Assembly: GCA_949361645.1 (NCBI GenBank)
Contig: OX442429.1
Coordinates: forward strand, 3,823,147 to 3,887,146
Direction of reading: 5' to 3'
DNA length: 64,000 bases
From: Spongilla lacustris
Lineage: Eukaryota; Porifera; Demospongiae; Spongillida; Spongillidae
Part shown: positions 50,567 to 63,146 of the stretch, one piece after another
Position numbering within the stretch: position 1 is the first letter of the stretch
Layout: each line of letters starts with the position of its first letter
Notes under the pieces: generated by a model
What the model saw: only the letters and a program-made list of their open reading frames with translations
Database searches by the model: none
What the model was told of the DNA's origin: nothing
Made by a program: the position numbers and the translations under genes

Positions 50567-52698
50567 TATATGTAAATAGATTTACTAACTAGTAATGGTT
50601 TAATTAGTTACAGTCGTAATTATGATTTTAATGATACTACATGTATTGTGAATATCTCAGTATAGAAACAACACTTATGGTTTAACATGGTTTATCATTA
50701 ACCATTCAATGGTAAATTAAATCTAATACACTCAGACGTACCATCTATATGTAATTAGATTTACTAAGTATTAATGGTTTAATATTAATAATCGTTATTA
50801 TGATTTTAATGATACTACATGTATTGTGAATATCTCAGTTTAGAAACAACACATGGTTTAACATGATTTATCATAAACCATTCAATGGTAAATTAAATCT
50901 AATACACTCAGACATACCATCTATATGTAGATAGATTTACTAACTAGTAGTGGTTTAATTACTTACAGTCGTAATTATGATTATAATGATACTACATGTA
51001 TTGTGAATATCTCAAATTAGAAACAACACTTATGGTTTAACATGGTTTATCATAAACCATTCAATGGTAAATTAAATCTAATACACTCAGACATACCATC
51101 TATATGTAATTAGATTTACTAAGTAGTAATGGTTTATCATTAATAATCGTTATTATGATTTTAATGATACTACATGTATTGTGAATATCTCAGTTTAGAA
51201 ACAACATATGGTTTAACATGATTTATCATAAACCATTCAATGGTAAATTAAATCTAATACACTCAGACATACCATCTATATGTAAATAGATTTACTAAGT
51301 AGTAATGGTTTAATTATTAATATTCGTTATTATGATTTTAATGATACTACATGTAATGTGAATATCTCAGTCTAGAAATAACACTAATGGTTTAACATGG
51401 TTTATCATAAACCATTCAATGGTAAATTAAATCTAATACACTCAGACATACCATCTATATGTAGATAGATTTATTAAGTAGTAATGGTTTAATTATTAAT
51501 AGTCGTTATTGTGATTTTAATGATACTACATGTATTGTGAATATCTCAGTTTAGAAACAACACTTATGGTTTAACATGGTTTATCATAAACCATTCAAAG
51601 GTACATTAAATCTAATACACTCAGACATACCATCTATATGTAATTAGATTTATTAAGTAGTAATGGTTTAATTATTAATAGTCGTTATTGTGATTTTAAT
51701 GATACTACATGTATTGTGAATATCTCAGTTTAGAAACAACACATTGTTTAACATGGTTTTTTATAAACCATTCAATGGTAAATTAAATCTAATACACTCA
51801 GACATACCTCATATATGTAAATAGATTTAGTAACTAGTAATGGTTTAATTATTAATAGTCGTTATTATGATTTTAATGATACTACACGTACTGTGAATAT
51901 CTCAGTGTAGAAATAACACATGGTTTAACAAGGTTTATCATAAACATATCAATGGTAAATTAAATCTAATACACTCAGACATACCATCTATATGTAATTA
52001 GATTTTCTAAGTAGTAATGGTTTAATTATTAATAGTCGTTATTATGATTTTAATGATACTACATGTATTGTGAATATCTTAGTTTAGAAACATTTATGGT
52101 TTAACATGGTTTATCATAAACCATTCAAAGGTACATAAAATCTAATACACTCAGACATACCAACTATATGTAAATAGCTTTACTAAATAGTTATTGGTTA
52201 TTTATTAAAAGTTGTTAATTTGATTTTAATGATACTACATGTATTGTGAATATCTCAGTGTAGAAATAGCACTAATGGTTTAACAAGGTTTATCATAAAC
52301 CATTCAATGGTAAATTAAATCTAATACACTCAGACATACCATCTATATGTAATTGGATTTACTAAGTAGTAATGGTTTAATATTAATAGTCGTTATTATG
52401 ATTTTAATGATACTACATGTATAGTGAATATCTCAGTTTAGAAACAACACATGGTTTAACATGATTTCTCATAAACCATTCAATGGTAAATTAAATCTAA
52501 TACACTCAGACATACCATCTATATGTAATTAGATTTACTAAGTAGTAATGGTTTAATTATTAATAGTCGTTATTATGATTTTAATGATACTACATGTATT
52601 GTGAATATCTCAGTGATGAAATAACACTAATGGTTTAACATGGTTGATCATAAACCATTCAATGGTAAATTAAATCTAATACACTCAGACATACCATC

Positions 52699-52876
52699 TA
52701 TATATAAATTGATTTACTAAGTAGTAATGGTTTAATATTAATAGTCGTTATTATGATTTTAATGCTACTGCATGTATTGTGAATATCTCAGTGAAGAAAT
52801 AACACTAATGGTTTAACATGGTTTATCATAAACCATTCAATGGTAAATTAAATCTAATACACTCAGACATACCATC
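52699..52876. repeat. Full-length relative of the 10-bp-deletion monomer
   Basis: TATATATAAATTGATTT, AATATTAATAG, ATGCTACTGCATG and GTGAAG, as in the deletion family, but with the complete AACATGGTTTATCATAAACC. It looks like the undeleted form from which the short family arose. The monomer at 6232 is a second full-length relative, with GATACTAC. Confidence 0.75.
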
Positions 52877-53055
52877 TATATGTAGCTAGATTTATTACGT
52901 AGTAATGGTTTAATTATTTATAGTCGTTATTGTGATTTTAATGATACTACATGTGTTGTGAATATCTCAGTTTAGAAATAACACTAATGGTTTAACATGG
53001 TTTATCATAAACCATTCAATGGTAAATTAAATCTAATACACTCAGACATACCATC

Positions 53056-53234
53056 TATATGTAATTAGATTTACTAAGTAGTAATGGTTTAATTATTAAT
53101 AGTCGTTATTATGATTTTAATGATACTACATGTATTGTGAATATCTCAGTGAAGAAATAACACTAATGGTTAAACATTTTTTATCATAAACCATTCAATG
53201 GTAAATTAAATCTAATACACTCAGACATACCATC
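53056..53234. repeat. Monomer with disrupted dyad, CATTTTTTATCATAAACC
   Basis: GTGAAG type in which GGTTAAACATTTTTTATCATAAACC replaces GGTTTAACATGGTTTATCATAAACC. A copy lies 3913 bp on (57,08x). Together with GTAGCTAG monomers (52,877 and 56,790) it anchors the 3,913-bp duplication. Confidence 0.8.
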
Positions 53235-53413
53235 TATATGTAATTAGATTTACTAAGTAGTAATGGTTTAATTAGTTACAGTCGTTATTATGATTTTAAT
53301 GATACTACATGTATTGTGAATATCTCAGTATAGAAACAACACTTATGGTTTAACATGGTTTATCATTAACCATTCAATAGTAAATTAAATCTAATACACT
53401 CAGACGTACCATC

Positions 53414-54834
53414 TATATGTAATTAGATTTACTAAGTTGTAATGGTTTAATATTAATAATCGTTAGTATGATTTTAATGATACTACATGTATTGTGAATA
53501 TCTCAGTTTAGAAACAACACATGGTTTAACATGATTTATCATAAACCATTCAATGGTAAATTAAATCTAATACACTCAGACATACCATCTATATGTAGAT
53601 AGATTTACTAACTAGTAATGGTTTAATTACTTACAGTCATTATTATGATTTTAATGATACTACATGTATTGTCAATATCTCAGTTTAGAAACATTTATGG
53701 TTTAACATGGTTTATCATAAACCATTCAAAGGTACATAAAATCTAATACACTCAGACATACCAACTATATATAAATAGATTTACTAAGTAGTTATTGGTT
53801 ATTTATTAAAAGTGGTTAATTTGATTTTAATGATACTACATGTACTGTGAATATCTCAGTGTAGAAATAGCACTAATGGTTTAACAAGGTTTATCATAAA
53901 CCATTCAATGGTAAATTAAATCTAATACACTCAGACATACCATCTATATGTAGATAAATTTACTAACTAGTAATGGTTTAATTAGTTACAGTCGTAATTA
54001 TGATTTTAATGATACTACATGTATTGTGAATATCTCAAATTAGAAACAACACTTATGGTTTAACATGGTTTATCATAAACCATTCCATGGTAAATTAAAT
54101 CTAATACACTCAGACATACCATCTATATGTAGATAGATTTACTAACTAGTAATGGTTTAATTACTTACAGTCATTATTATGATTTTCATGATACTACATG
54201 TATTGTCAATATCTCAGTTTAGAAACATTTATGGTTTAACATGGTTTATCATAAACCATTCAAAGGTACATAAAATCTAATACACTCAGACATACCAACT
54301 ATATGTAAATAGATTTACTAAGTAGTTATTGGTTATTTATTAAAAGTTGTTAATTTGATTTTAATGATACTACATGTATTGTGAATATCTCAGTGTAGAA
54401 ATAGCACTAATGGTTTAACAAGGTTTATCATAAACCATTCAATGGTAAATTAAATCTAATACACTCAGACATACCATCTATATGTAGATAAATTTACTAA
54501 CTAGTAATGGTTTAATTAGTTACAGTCGTAACTATGATTTTAATGATACTACATGTATTGTGAATATCTCAGTTTTGAAACAACACATTGTTTAACATGG
54601 TTTATCATAAGACATTCAATGGTAAATTAAATCTAATACACTCAGACATACCACCTATATGTAAATAGATTTACTAACTAGTAATGGTTTAATTAGTTAC
54701 AGTCGTAATTATGATTTTAATGATACTACATGTATTGTGAATATCTCAGTATAGAAACAACACTTATGGTTTAACATGGTTTATCATTAACCATTCAATA
54801 GTAAATTAAATCTAATACACTCAGACGTACCATC
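53414..54834. repeat. 8-monomer higher-order repeat (1421 bp), copy 1
   Basis: Order: GTTGTAATGG/CGTTAGTATG/ATGATTTATC; CTTACAGTCATT/TGTCAATATC/ACATAAAATC; TTATTGG/AGTGGTTAATTTG/GTACTGTG; GATAAATTT/CAAATTAG/ATTCCATGG; CTTACAGTCATT; TTATTGG/AGTTGTTAATTTG; GATAAATTT/CGTAACTATG/GTTTTG; CACCTATATG/GTATAG/TCATTAACC. Monomers 2-4 and 5-7 are parallel, so a three-monomer step is nested inside the eight. Private change: GATTTTCATGATAC near 54,184. Confidence 0.87.
53590..53765. repeat. CTTACAGTCATT monomer, CpG decayed to CA
   Basis: TTACTTACAGTCATTATTATG has CA at 53,638-53,639 where the consensus has the single CpG. It is combined with TTGTCAATATCTCAG, AACATTT and CAAAGGTACATAAAATC. It recurs twice per 8-monomer unit (near 54,130, 55,010, 55,550, 57,500 and 58,040). 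Confidence 0.83.
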
Positions 54835-56255
54835 TATATTAAATTAGATTTACTAAGTTGTAATGGTTTAATATTAATAATCGTTAGTATGATTTTAATG
54901 ATACTACATGTATTGTGAATATCTCAGTTTAGAAACAACACATGGTTTAACATGATTTATCATAAACCATTCAATGGTAAATTAAATCTAATACACTCAG
55001 ACATACCATCTATATGTAGATAGATTTACTAACTAGTAATGGTTTAATTACTTACAGTCATTATTATGATTTTAATGATACTACATGTATTGTCAATATC
55101 TCAGTTTAGAAACATTTATGGTTTAACATGGTTTATCATAAACCATTCAAAGGTACATAAAATCTAATACACTCAGACATACCAACTATATGTAAATAGA
55201 TTTACTAAGTAGTTATTGGTTATTTATTAAAAGTGGTTAATTTGATTTTAATGATACTACATGTACTGTGAATATCTCAGTGTAGAAATAGCACTAATGG
55301 TTTAACAAGGTTTATCATAAACCATTCAATGGTAAATTAAATCTAATACACTCAGACATACCATCTATATGTAGATAAATTTACTAACTAGTAATGGTTT
55401 AATTAGTTACAGTCGTAATTATGATTTTAATGATACTACATGTATTGTGAATATCTCAAATTAGAAACAACACTTATGGTTTAACATGGTTTATCATAAA
55501 CCATTCCATGGTAAATTAAATCTAATACACTCAGACATACCATCTATATGTAGATAGATTTACTAACTAGTAATGGTTTAATTACTTACAGTCATTATTA
55601 TGATTTTAATGATACTACATGTATTGTCAATATCTCAGTTTAGAAACATTTATGGTTTAACATGGTTTATCATAAACCATTCAAAGGTACATAAAATCTA
55701 ATACACTCAGACATACCAACTATATGTAAATAGATTTACTAAGTAGTTATTGGTTATTTATTAAAAGTTGTTAATTTGATTTTAATGATACTACATGTAT
55801 TGTGAATATCTCAGTGTAGAAATAGCACTAATGGTTTAACAAGGTTTATCATAAACCATTCAATGGTAAATTAAATCTAATACACTCAGACATACCATCT
55901 ATATGTAGATAAATTTACTAACTAGTAATGGTTTAATTAGTTACAGTCGTAACTATGATTTTAATGATACTACATGTATTGTGAATATCTCAGTTTTGAA
56001 ACAACACATTGTTTAACATGGTTTATCATAAGACATTCAATGGTAAATTAAATCTAATACACTCAGACATACCACCTATATGTAAATAGATTTACTAACT
56101 AGTAATGGTTTAATTAGTTACAGTCGTAATTATGATTTTAATGATACTACATGTATTGTGAATATCTCAGTATAGAAACAACACTTATGGTTTAACATGG
56201 TTTATCATTAACCATTCAATGGTAAATTAAATCTAATACACTCAGACGTACCATC
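54835..56255. repeat. 8-monomer higher-order repeat (1421 bp), copy 2
   Basis: Same eight types in the same order: CGTTAGTATG 1421 bp after copy 1 (53461 to 54882) and GTTTTGAAAC at 55993 (54572 in copy 1). It starts with a private TATATTAAATTAG. Its last monomer reads CCATTCAATGG where copy 1 has CCATTCAATAG, and so begins to resemble 50,6xx. Confidence 0.87.
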
Positions 56256-57326
56256 TATATGTAATTAGATTTACTAAGTATTAATGGTTTAATATTAATA
56301 ATCGTTATTATGATTTTAATGATACTACATGTATTGTGAATATCTCAGTTTAGAAACAACACATGGTTTAACATGATTTATCATAAACCATTCAATGGTA
56401 AATTAAATCTAATACACTCAGACATACCATTTATAGGTAGATAGATTTACTAACTAGTAATGGTTTAATTACTTACAGTCGTAATTATGATTATAATGAT
56501 ACTACATGTATTGTGAATATCTCAAATTAGAAACAACACTTATGGTTTAACATGGTTTATCATAAACCATTCAATGGTAAATTAAATCTAATACACTCAG
56601 ACATACCATCTATATGTAATTAGATTTACTAAGTAGTAATGGTTTAATTAGTTACAGTCGTTATTATGATTTTAATGATACTACATGTATTGTGAATATC
56701 TCAGTTTAGAAACAATACTTATGGTTTAACATGGTTTATCATAAACCAATCAATGGTAAATTAAATCTAATACACTCAGACATACCATCTATATGTAGCT
56801 AGATTTATTACGTAGTAATGGTTTAATTATTGATAGTCGTTATTGTGATTTTAATGATACTACATGTGTTGTGAATATCTCAGTTTAGAAATAACACTAA
56901 TGGTTTAACATGGTTTATCATAAACCATTCAATGGTAAATTAAATCTAATACACTCAGACATACCATCTATATGTAATTAGATTTACTAAGTAGTAATGG
57001 TTTAATTATTAATAGTCGTTATTATGATTTTAATGATACTACATGTTTTGTGAATATCTCAGTGAAGAAATAACACTAATGGTTAAACATTTTTTATCAT
57101 AAACCATTCAATGGTAAATTAAATCTAATACACTCAGACATACCATCTATATGTAATTAGATTTACTAAGTAGTAATGGTTTAATTAGTTACAGTCGTTA
57201 TTATGATTTTAATGATACTACATGTATTGTGAATATCTCAGTATAGAAACAACACTTATGGTTTAACATGGTTTATCATTAACCATTCAATAGTAAATTA
57301 AATCTAATACACTCAGACGTACCATC
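56256..57326. repeat. Six-monomer spacer between 8-mer copies
   Basis: TAAGTATTAATGG/AATCGTTATTATG; TTATAGGTAGATAG/CGTAATTATGATTATAATG/CAAATTAG; AATTAG/GTTACAG/AACAATAC/CCAATC; GTAGCTAG/ATTGATAG/CATGTGTTGTG; AATTAG/CATGTTTTGTG/GTGAAG/CATTTTTTATC; AATTAG/GTTACAG/GTATAG/TCATTAACC. The first two resemble 50,7xx-51,06x and the last three match 52,877-53,413 at offset 3913. Confidence 0.8.
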
Positions 57327-58747
57327 TATATGTAATTAGATTTACTAAGTTGTAATGGTTTAATATTAATAATCGTTATTATGATTTTAATGATACTACA
57401 TGTATTGTGAATATCTCAGTTTAGAAACAACACATGGTTTAACATGATTTATCATAAACCATTCAATGGTAAATTAAATCTAATACACTCAGACATACCA
57501 TCTATATGTAGATAGATTTACTAACTAGTAATGGTTTAATTACTTACAGTCATTATTATGATTTTAATGATACTACATGTATTGTCAATATCTCAGTTTA
57601 GAAACATTTATGGTTTAACATGGTTTATCATAAACCATTCAAAGGTACATAAAATCTAATACACTCAGACATACCAACTATATGTAAATAGATTTACTAA
57701 GTAGTTATTGGTTATTTATTAAAAGTGGTTAATTTGATTTTAATGATACTACATGTATTGTGAAAATCTCAGTGTAGAAATAGCACTAATGGTTTAACAA
57801 GGTTTATCATAAACCATTCAATGGTAAATTAAATCTAATACACTCAGACATACCATCTATATGTAGATAAATTTACTAACTAGTAATGGTTTAATTAGTT
57901 ACAGTCGTAATTATGATTTTAATGATACTACATGTATTGTGAATATCTCAAATTAGAAACAACACTTATGGTTTAACATGGTTTATCATAAACCATTCCA
58001 TGGTAAATTAAATCTAATACACTCAGACATACCATCTATATGTAGATAGATTTACTAACTAGTAATGGTTTAATTACTTACAGTCATTATTATGATTTTA
58101 ATGATACTACATGTATTGTCAATATCTCAGTTTAGAAACATTTATGGTTTAACATGGTTTATCATAAACCATTCAAAGGTACATAAAATCTAATACACTC
58201 AGACATACCAACTATATGTAAATAGATTTACTAAGTAGTTATTGGTTATTTATTAAAAGTTGTTAATTTGATTTTAATGATACTACATGTATTGTGAATA
58301 TCTCAGTGTAGAAATAGCACTAATGGTTTAACAAGGTTTATCATAAACCATTCAATGGTAAATTAAATCTAATACACTCAGACATACCATCTATATGTAG
58401 ATAAATTTACTAACTAGTAATGGTTTAATTAGTTACAGTCGTAACTATGATTTTAATGATACTACATGTATTGTGAATATCTCAGTTTTGAAACAACACA
58501 TTGTTTAACATGGTTTATCATAAGACATTCAATGGTAAATTAAATCTAATACACTCAGACATACCACCTATATGTAAATAGATTTACTAACTAGTAATGG
58601 TTTAATTAGTTACAGTCGTAATTATGATTTTAATGATACTACATGTATTGTGAATATCTCAGTATAGAAACAACACTTATGGTTTAACATGGTTTATCAT
58701 AAACCATTCAATGGTAAATTAAATCTAATACACTCAGACATACCATC
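57327..58747. repeat. 8-monomer higher-order repeat (1421 bp), copy 3
   Basis: A third copy of exactly the same length, 3913 bp after copy 1. Private marks are TGAAAATCTC near 57,761 and CGTTATTATG in place of CGTTAGTATG. The final monomer (58569-58747) is hybrid: GTATAG at its middle but TCATAAACC instead of TCATTAACC, so the exchange into the next region lies at about 58,671-58,700. Confidence 0.85.
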
Positions 58748-61154
58748 TATATGTAATTAGATTTACTAAGTAGTAATGGTTTAATAAGTTTCAGTCGTTA
58801 TAATGATTTTAATGATACTAAATGTATTGTGAATATCTCAGTTTAGAAACAATACTTATGGTTTAACATGGTTTATCATAAACTATTCAATGGTAAATTA
58901 AATCTAATACACTCAGACATACCACCTATATGTAGATAGATTTACTAACTAGTAATGGTTTAATTAGTTACAGTCGTTATTATGATTGTAATGATACTAC
59001 ATGTATTGTGAATATCTCAGTTTAGAAACAACATTTATGGTTTAACATGGTTTATCATAAACCATTCAAAGGTACATAAAATCTAATACACTCAGACATA
59101 CAAACTTTATGTAAATAGATTTACTAAGTAGTTATTGGGTATTTATTAGAAGTTGTTATTATGATTTTAATGATACTACATGTATTGTGAATATCTCTGT
59201 GTAGAAATAGCACTAATCGTTTAACAAGGTTTATCACAAACCATTCAATGGTAAATTAAATCTAATACACTCAGACATACCATCTATATGTAAATAGATT
59301 TACTAAGTAGTTATGGTTTAATTGTTAATATTCGTTATTATGATTTTAATGATACTACATGTATTGTGAATATCTCAGTCTAGAAATAACACTAATGGTT
59401 TAACTTGGTTTATCATAAACCATTCAATGGTAAATTAAATCTAATACACTCAGACATACCATCTATATGTAGATAGATTTATTAAGTAGTAATGGTTTAA
59501 TTATTAATAGTCGTTATTGTGATTTTAATGATACTACATGTATTGTGAATATCTCAGTTTAGAAACACTTATGGTTTAACATGGTTTATGATAAACCATT
59601 CAAAGGTACATTAAATCTAATACACAGACAAACCACATATATGTAAATAGATTTAGTAACTAGTAATGGTTTAATTATTAATAGTCGTTATTATGATTTT
59701 AATGATACTACACGTACTGTGAATATCTCAGAGTAGAAATAACACTAATGGTTTAACAAGGTTTATCATAAACAATTCAATGGTAAATTAAATCTAATAC
59801 ACTCAGACATACCATCTATATGTAATTAGATTTACTAAGTAGTAATGGTTTAATTATTAATAGTCGTTATTATGATTTTAATGATGCTACATGTATTATG
59901 AATATCTCACTTTAGAAATAACATTAATGGTTTAACATGGTTTATCATAAACCATTCAAAGGTAAATTAAATCTAATACACTCAGACATACCATCTATAT
60001 GTAGTTAGGTTTATTACGTAGTAATGGTTTAATTATTGATAGTCGTTATTGTGATTTTAATGATACTACATGTATTGTGAATATCTCAGTTTAGAAATAA
60101 CACTAATGGTTTAACATGGTTTATCATAAACCATTCAATGGTAAATTAAATCTAATACACTCAGACATACCATCTATATGTAATTAGATTTACTAAGTAG
60201 TAATGGTTTAATTATTAATAGTCGTTATTATGATTTTAATGATACTACATGTATTGTGAATATCTCAGTTTAGAAACAACATTTATGGTTTAACATGGTT
60301 TATCATAAACCATTCAAAGGTACATTAAATCTAATACACTCAGACATACCATCTATATGTAGATAGATTTACTAACTAGTAATGGTTTAATTTGTTACAG
60401 TCGTTATTATGATTTTAATGATACTACATGTATTGTGAATATCTCAGTGAAGAAATAACACTAATGGTTTAACATGGTTTATCATAAACCAATCAATGGT
60501 AAATTAAATCTAATTCACTCAGACATACCAACTATATATAAATTGATTTACTAAGTAGTAATGGTTTAATATTAATAGTCGTTATTATGATTTTAATGAT
60601 ACTGCATGTATTGTGAATATCTCAGTGAAGAAATAACACTAATGGTTTAACATAAACCATTCAATGGTAAATTAAATCTAATACACTCAGACATACCATC
60701 TATATGTAGATAGATTTACTAACTAGTAATGGTTAAATTTGTTACAGTCGTTATTATGATTTTAATGATACGACATGTATTGTGAATATCTCAGTGAAGA
60801 AATAACACTAATGGTTTAACATGGTTTATCATAAACCATTCAATGGTAAATTAAATCAAATACACTCAGACATACCATCTATATATAGATTGATTTACTA
60901 AGTAGTAATGGTTTAATATTAATAGTCGTTATTATGATTTTAATGATACTACATGTATTGTGAATATCTAAGTTTAGAAACAACACATTGTTTAACATGG
61001 TTTATCATAAACCATTCAATGGTAAATTAAATCTAATACACTCAGACATACCACATACATGTAAATAGATTTACTAAGTAGTAATGGTTTAATTATTAAT
61101 AGTCGTTATTATGATTTTAATGATACTACACGTACTGTGAATATCTCAGTGTAG
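58748..61154. repeat. Region C: return to main-array type
   Basis: 58748-60,174 follows 43,806-45,232 (units 3 and 4, copy 2) at offset 14,942, sharing GATTGTAATG, TTATTGGGTATTTATTAGAAG and CACAGACAAACC. It differs at GTAATTAG, AATAAGTTTCAG, ACTAAATG, CTCTGTGTAG (near 59,196), TAACTTGG (near 59,402) and TGTATTATG (near 59,893). A unit header (GATGCTAC at 59883, GTTAGG near 60,003) is present. The GTGAAG/TTCGATGG monomer is then missing. From 60,175 it matches units 1, 2 and 7 including the GGTTAAATTTG/ACGAC monomer. It ends in a hybrid monomer. Confidence 0.82.
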
Positions 61155-61234
61155 AAATAACACTAATGGTTTAACATGGTTTATCATAAACTAATCAATG
61201 GTTAATTAAATCTAATTCACTCAGACATACCAAC
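61056..61234. repeat. Hybrid monomer, region C to region D
   Basis: The 5' part is CACATACATG/ACACGTACTG/GTGTAG type. The 3' part reads AACATGGTTTATCATAAACTAATCAATGGTTAATT, as in the TTTGTTACAG monomers, rather than AACAAGG. The exchange falls at about 61,155-61,177. As a result the TATATATAAATTG, 10-bp-deletion and following monomers appear a second time within 700 bp. Confidence 0.78.
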
Positions 61235-61759
61235 TATATATAAATTGATTTACTAAGTAGTAATGGTTTAATATTAATAGTCGTTATTATGATTTTAATG
61301 ATACTGCATGTATTGTGAATATCTCAGTGAAGAAATAACACTAATGGTTTAACATAAACCATTCAATGGTAAATTAAATCTAATACACTCAGACATACCA
61401 TCTATATGTAGATAGATTTACTAACTAGTAATGGTTTAATTTGTTACAGTCGTTATTATGATTTTAATGATACTACATGTATTGTGAATATCTCAGTGAA
61501 GAAATAACACTAATGGTTTAACATGGTTTATCATAAACCATTCAATGGTAAATTAAATCAAATACACTCAGACATACCATCTATATATAGATTGATTTAC
61601 TAAGTAGTAATGGTTTAATATTAATAGTCGTTATTATGATTTTAATGATACTACATGTATTGTGAATATCTAAGTTTAGAAACAACACTTATTGTTTAAC
61701 ATGGTTTATCATAAATCATTCAATGGTAAATTAAATCTAATACACTCAGACATACCACA

Positions 61760-63146
61760 TACATGTAAATAGATTTACTAAGTAGTAATGGTTTAATTAT
61801 TAATAGTCGTTATTATGATTTTAATGATACTACACGTACTGTGAATATCTCAGTGTAGAAATAACACTAATGGTTTAACAAGGTTTATCATAAACAATTC
61901 AATGGTCAATTAAATCTAATACACTCAGACATACCATCTATATGTAGATAGATTTATTAAGTAGTAATGATTTAATTATTAATAGTCGTTATTGTGATTT
62001 TAATGATACTACATGTATTGTGAATATCTCAGTTTAGAAACAACACTTATGGTTTAACATGGTTTATCATAAACCATTCAATGGTAAATTAAATCTAATA
62101 CACTCAGACATACCATCTATATGTAATTAGTTTTATTAAGTAGTAATGGTTTAATTCCTAATGGTCGTTATTGTGATTTTAATGATACTACATGTATTGT
62201 GAATATCTCAGTTTTGAAACAACACATTGTTTAACATGGTTTATCATAAGACATTCAATGGTAAATTAAATCTAATACACTCAGACATACCACCTATATG
62301 TAAATAGATTTACTAACTAGTAATGGTTTAATTAGTTACAGTCGTAATTATGATTTTAATGATACTACATGTATTGTGAATATCTCAGTATAGAAACAAC
62401 ACTTATGGTTTAACATGGTTTATCATTAACCATTCAATGGTAAATTAAATCTAATACACTCAGACGTACCATCTATATGTAATTAGATTTACTAAGTATT
62501 AATGGCTTAATATTAATAATCGTTATTATGATTTTAATGATACTACATGTATTGTGAATATCTCAGTTTAGAAACAACACATGGTTTAACATGATTTATC
62601 ATAAACCATTCAATGGTAAATTAAATCTAATACACTCAGACATACCATCTATATGTAGATAGATTTACTAACTAGTAATGGTTTAATTACTTACAGTCGT
62701 AATTATGATTATAATGATACTACATGTATTGTGAATATCTCAAATTAGAAACAACACTTATGGTTTAACATGGTTTATCATAAACCATTCAATGGTAAAT
62801 TAAATCTAATACACTCAGACATACCATCTATATGTAATTAGATTTACTAAGTAGTAATGGTTTATCATTAATAATCGTTATTATGATTTTAATGATACTA
62901 CATGTATTGTGAATATCTCAGTTTAGAAACAACATATGGTTTAACATGATTTATCATAAACCATTCAATGGTAAATTAAATCTAATACACTCAGACATAC
63001 CATCTATATGTAAATAGATTTACTAAGTAGTAATGGTTTAATTATTAATATTCGTTATTATGATTTTAATGATACTACATGTAATGTGAATATCTCAGTC
63101 TAGAAATAACACTAATGGTTTAACATGGTTTATCATAAACCATTCA
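61760..63146. repeat. Region D: duplicate of 50032-51418
   Basis: Offset 11,728: TACATGTAAATAG at 50032 and 61760, TTTAATTCC near 50,423 and 62,151, GTTTTGAAAC at 50483 and 62211, and TGTAATGTG near 51,353 and 63,081. Small differences include TAATGGCTTAATATT (62,502) against TAATGGTTTAATATT. The match stops between GTCTAG and CAAAGG in the monomer 63005-63183. Confidence 0.85.

Larger units (their letters stand above)
49054..53413. repeat. Diverged monomer region B1
   Basis: Satellite without a clear higher-order unit inside the segment and with many private changes: CAGGTTAG and TAACTTGG (49,232-49,260), TAATGGCTTAATT (49,523), ATCTTTATG (49,672), TAATTCCTAATGGTCG (50,425), AAGACATTC (50,520), TCATTAACC (50,696), AGACGTACC (50,737), CAAATTAG (51,013), TTTATCATTAATAATCG (51,133), TGTAATGTG (51,353), ATGGTTTTTTATAAACC (51,755), TTTTCTAAG (52,006) and GTGATGAAATAAC (52,613). 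49,96x-51,418 is duplicated near 61,69x-63,146. These copies look older or less homogenised than the main array. Confidence 0.85.
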
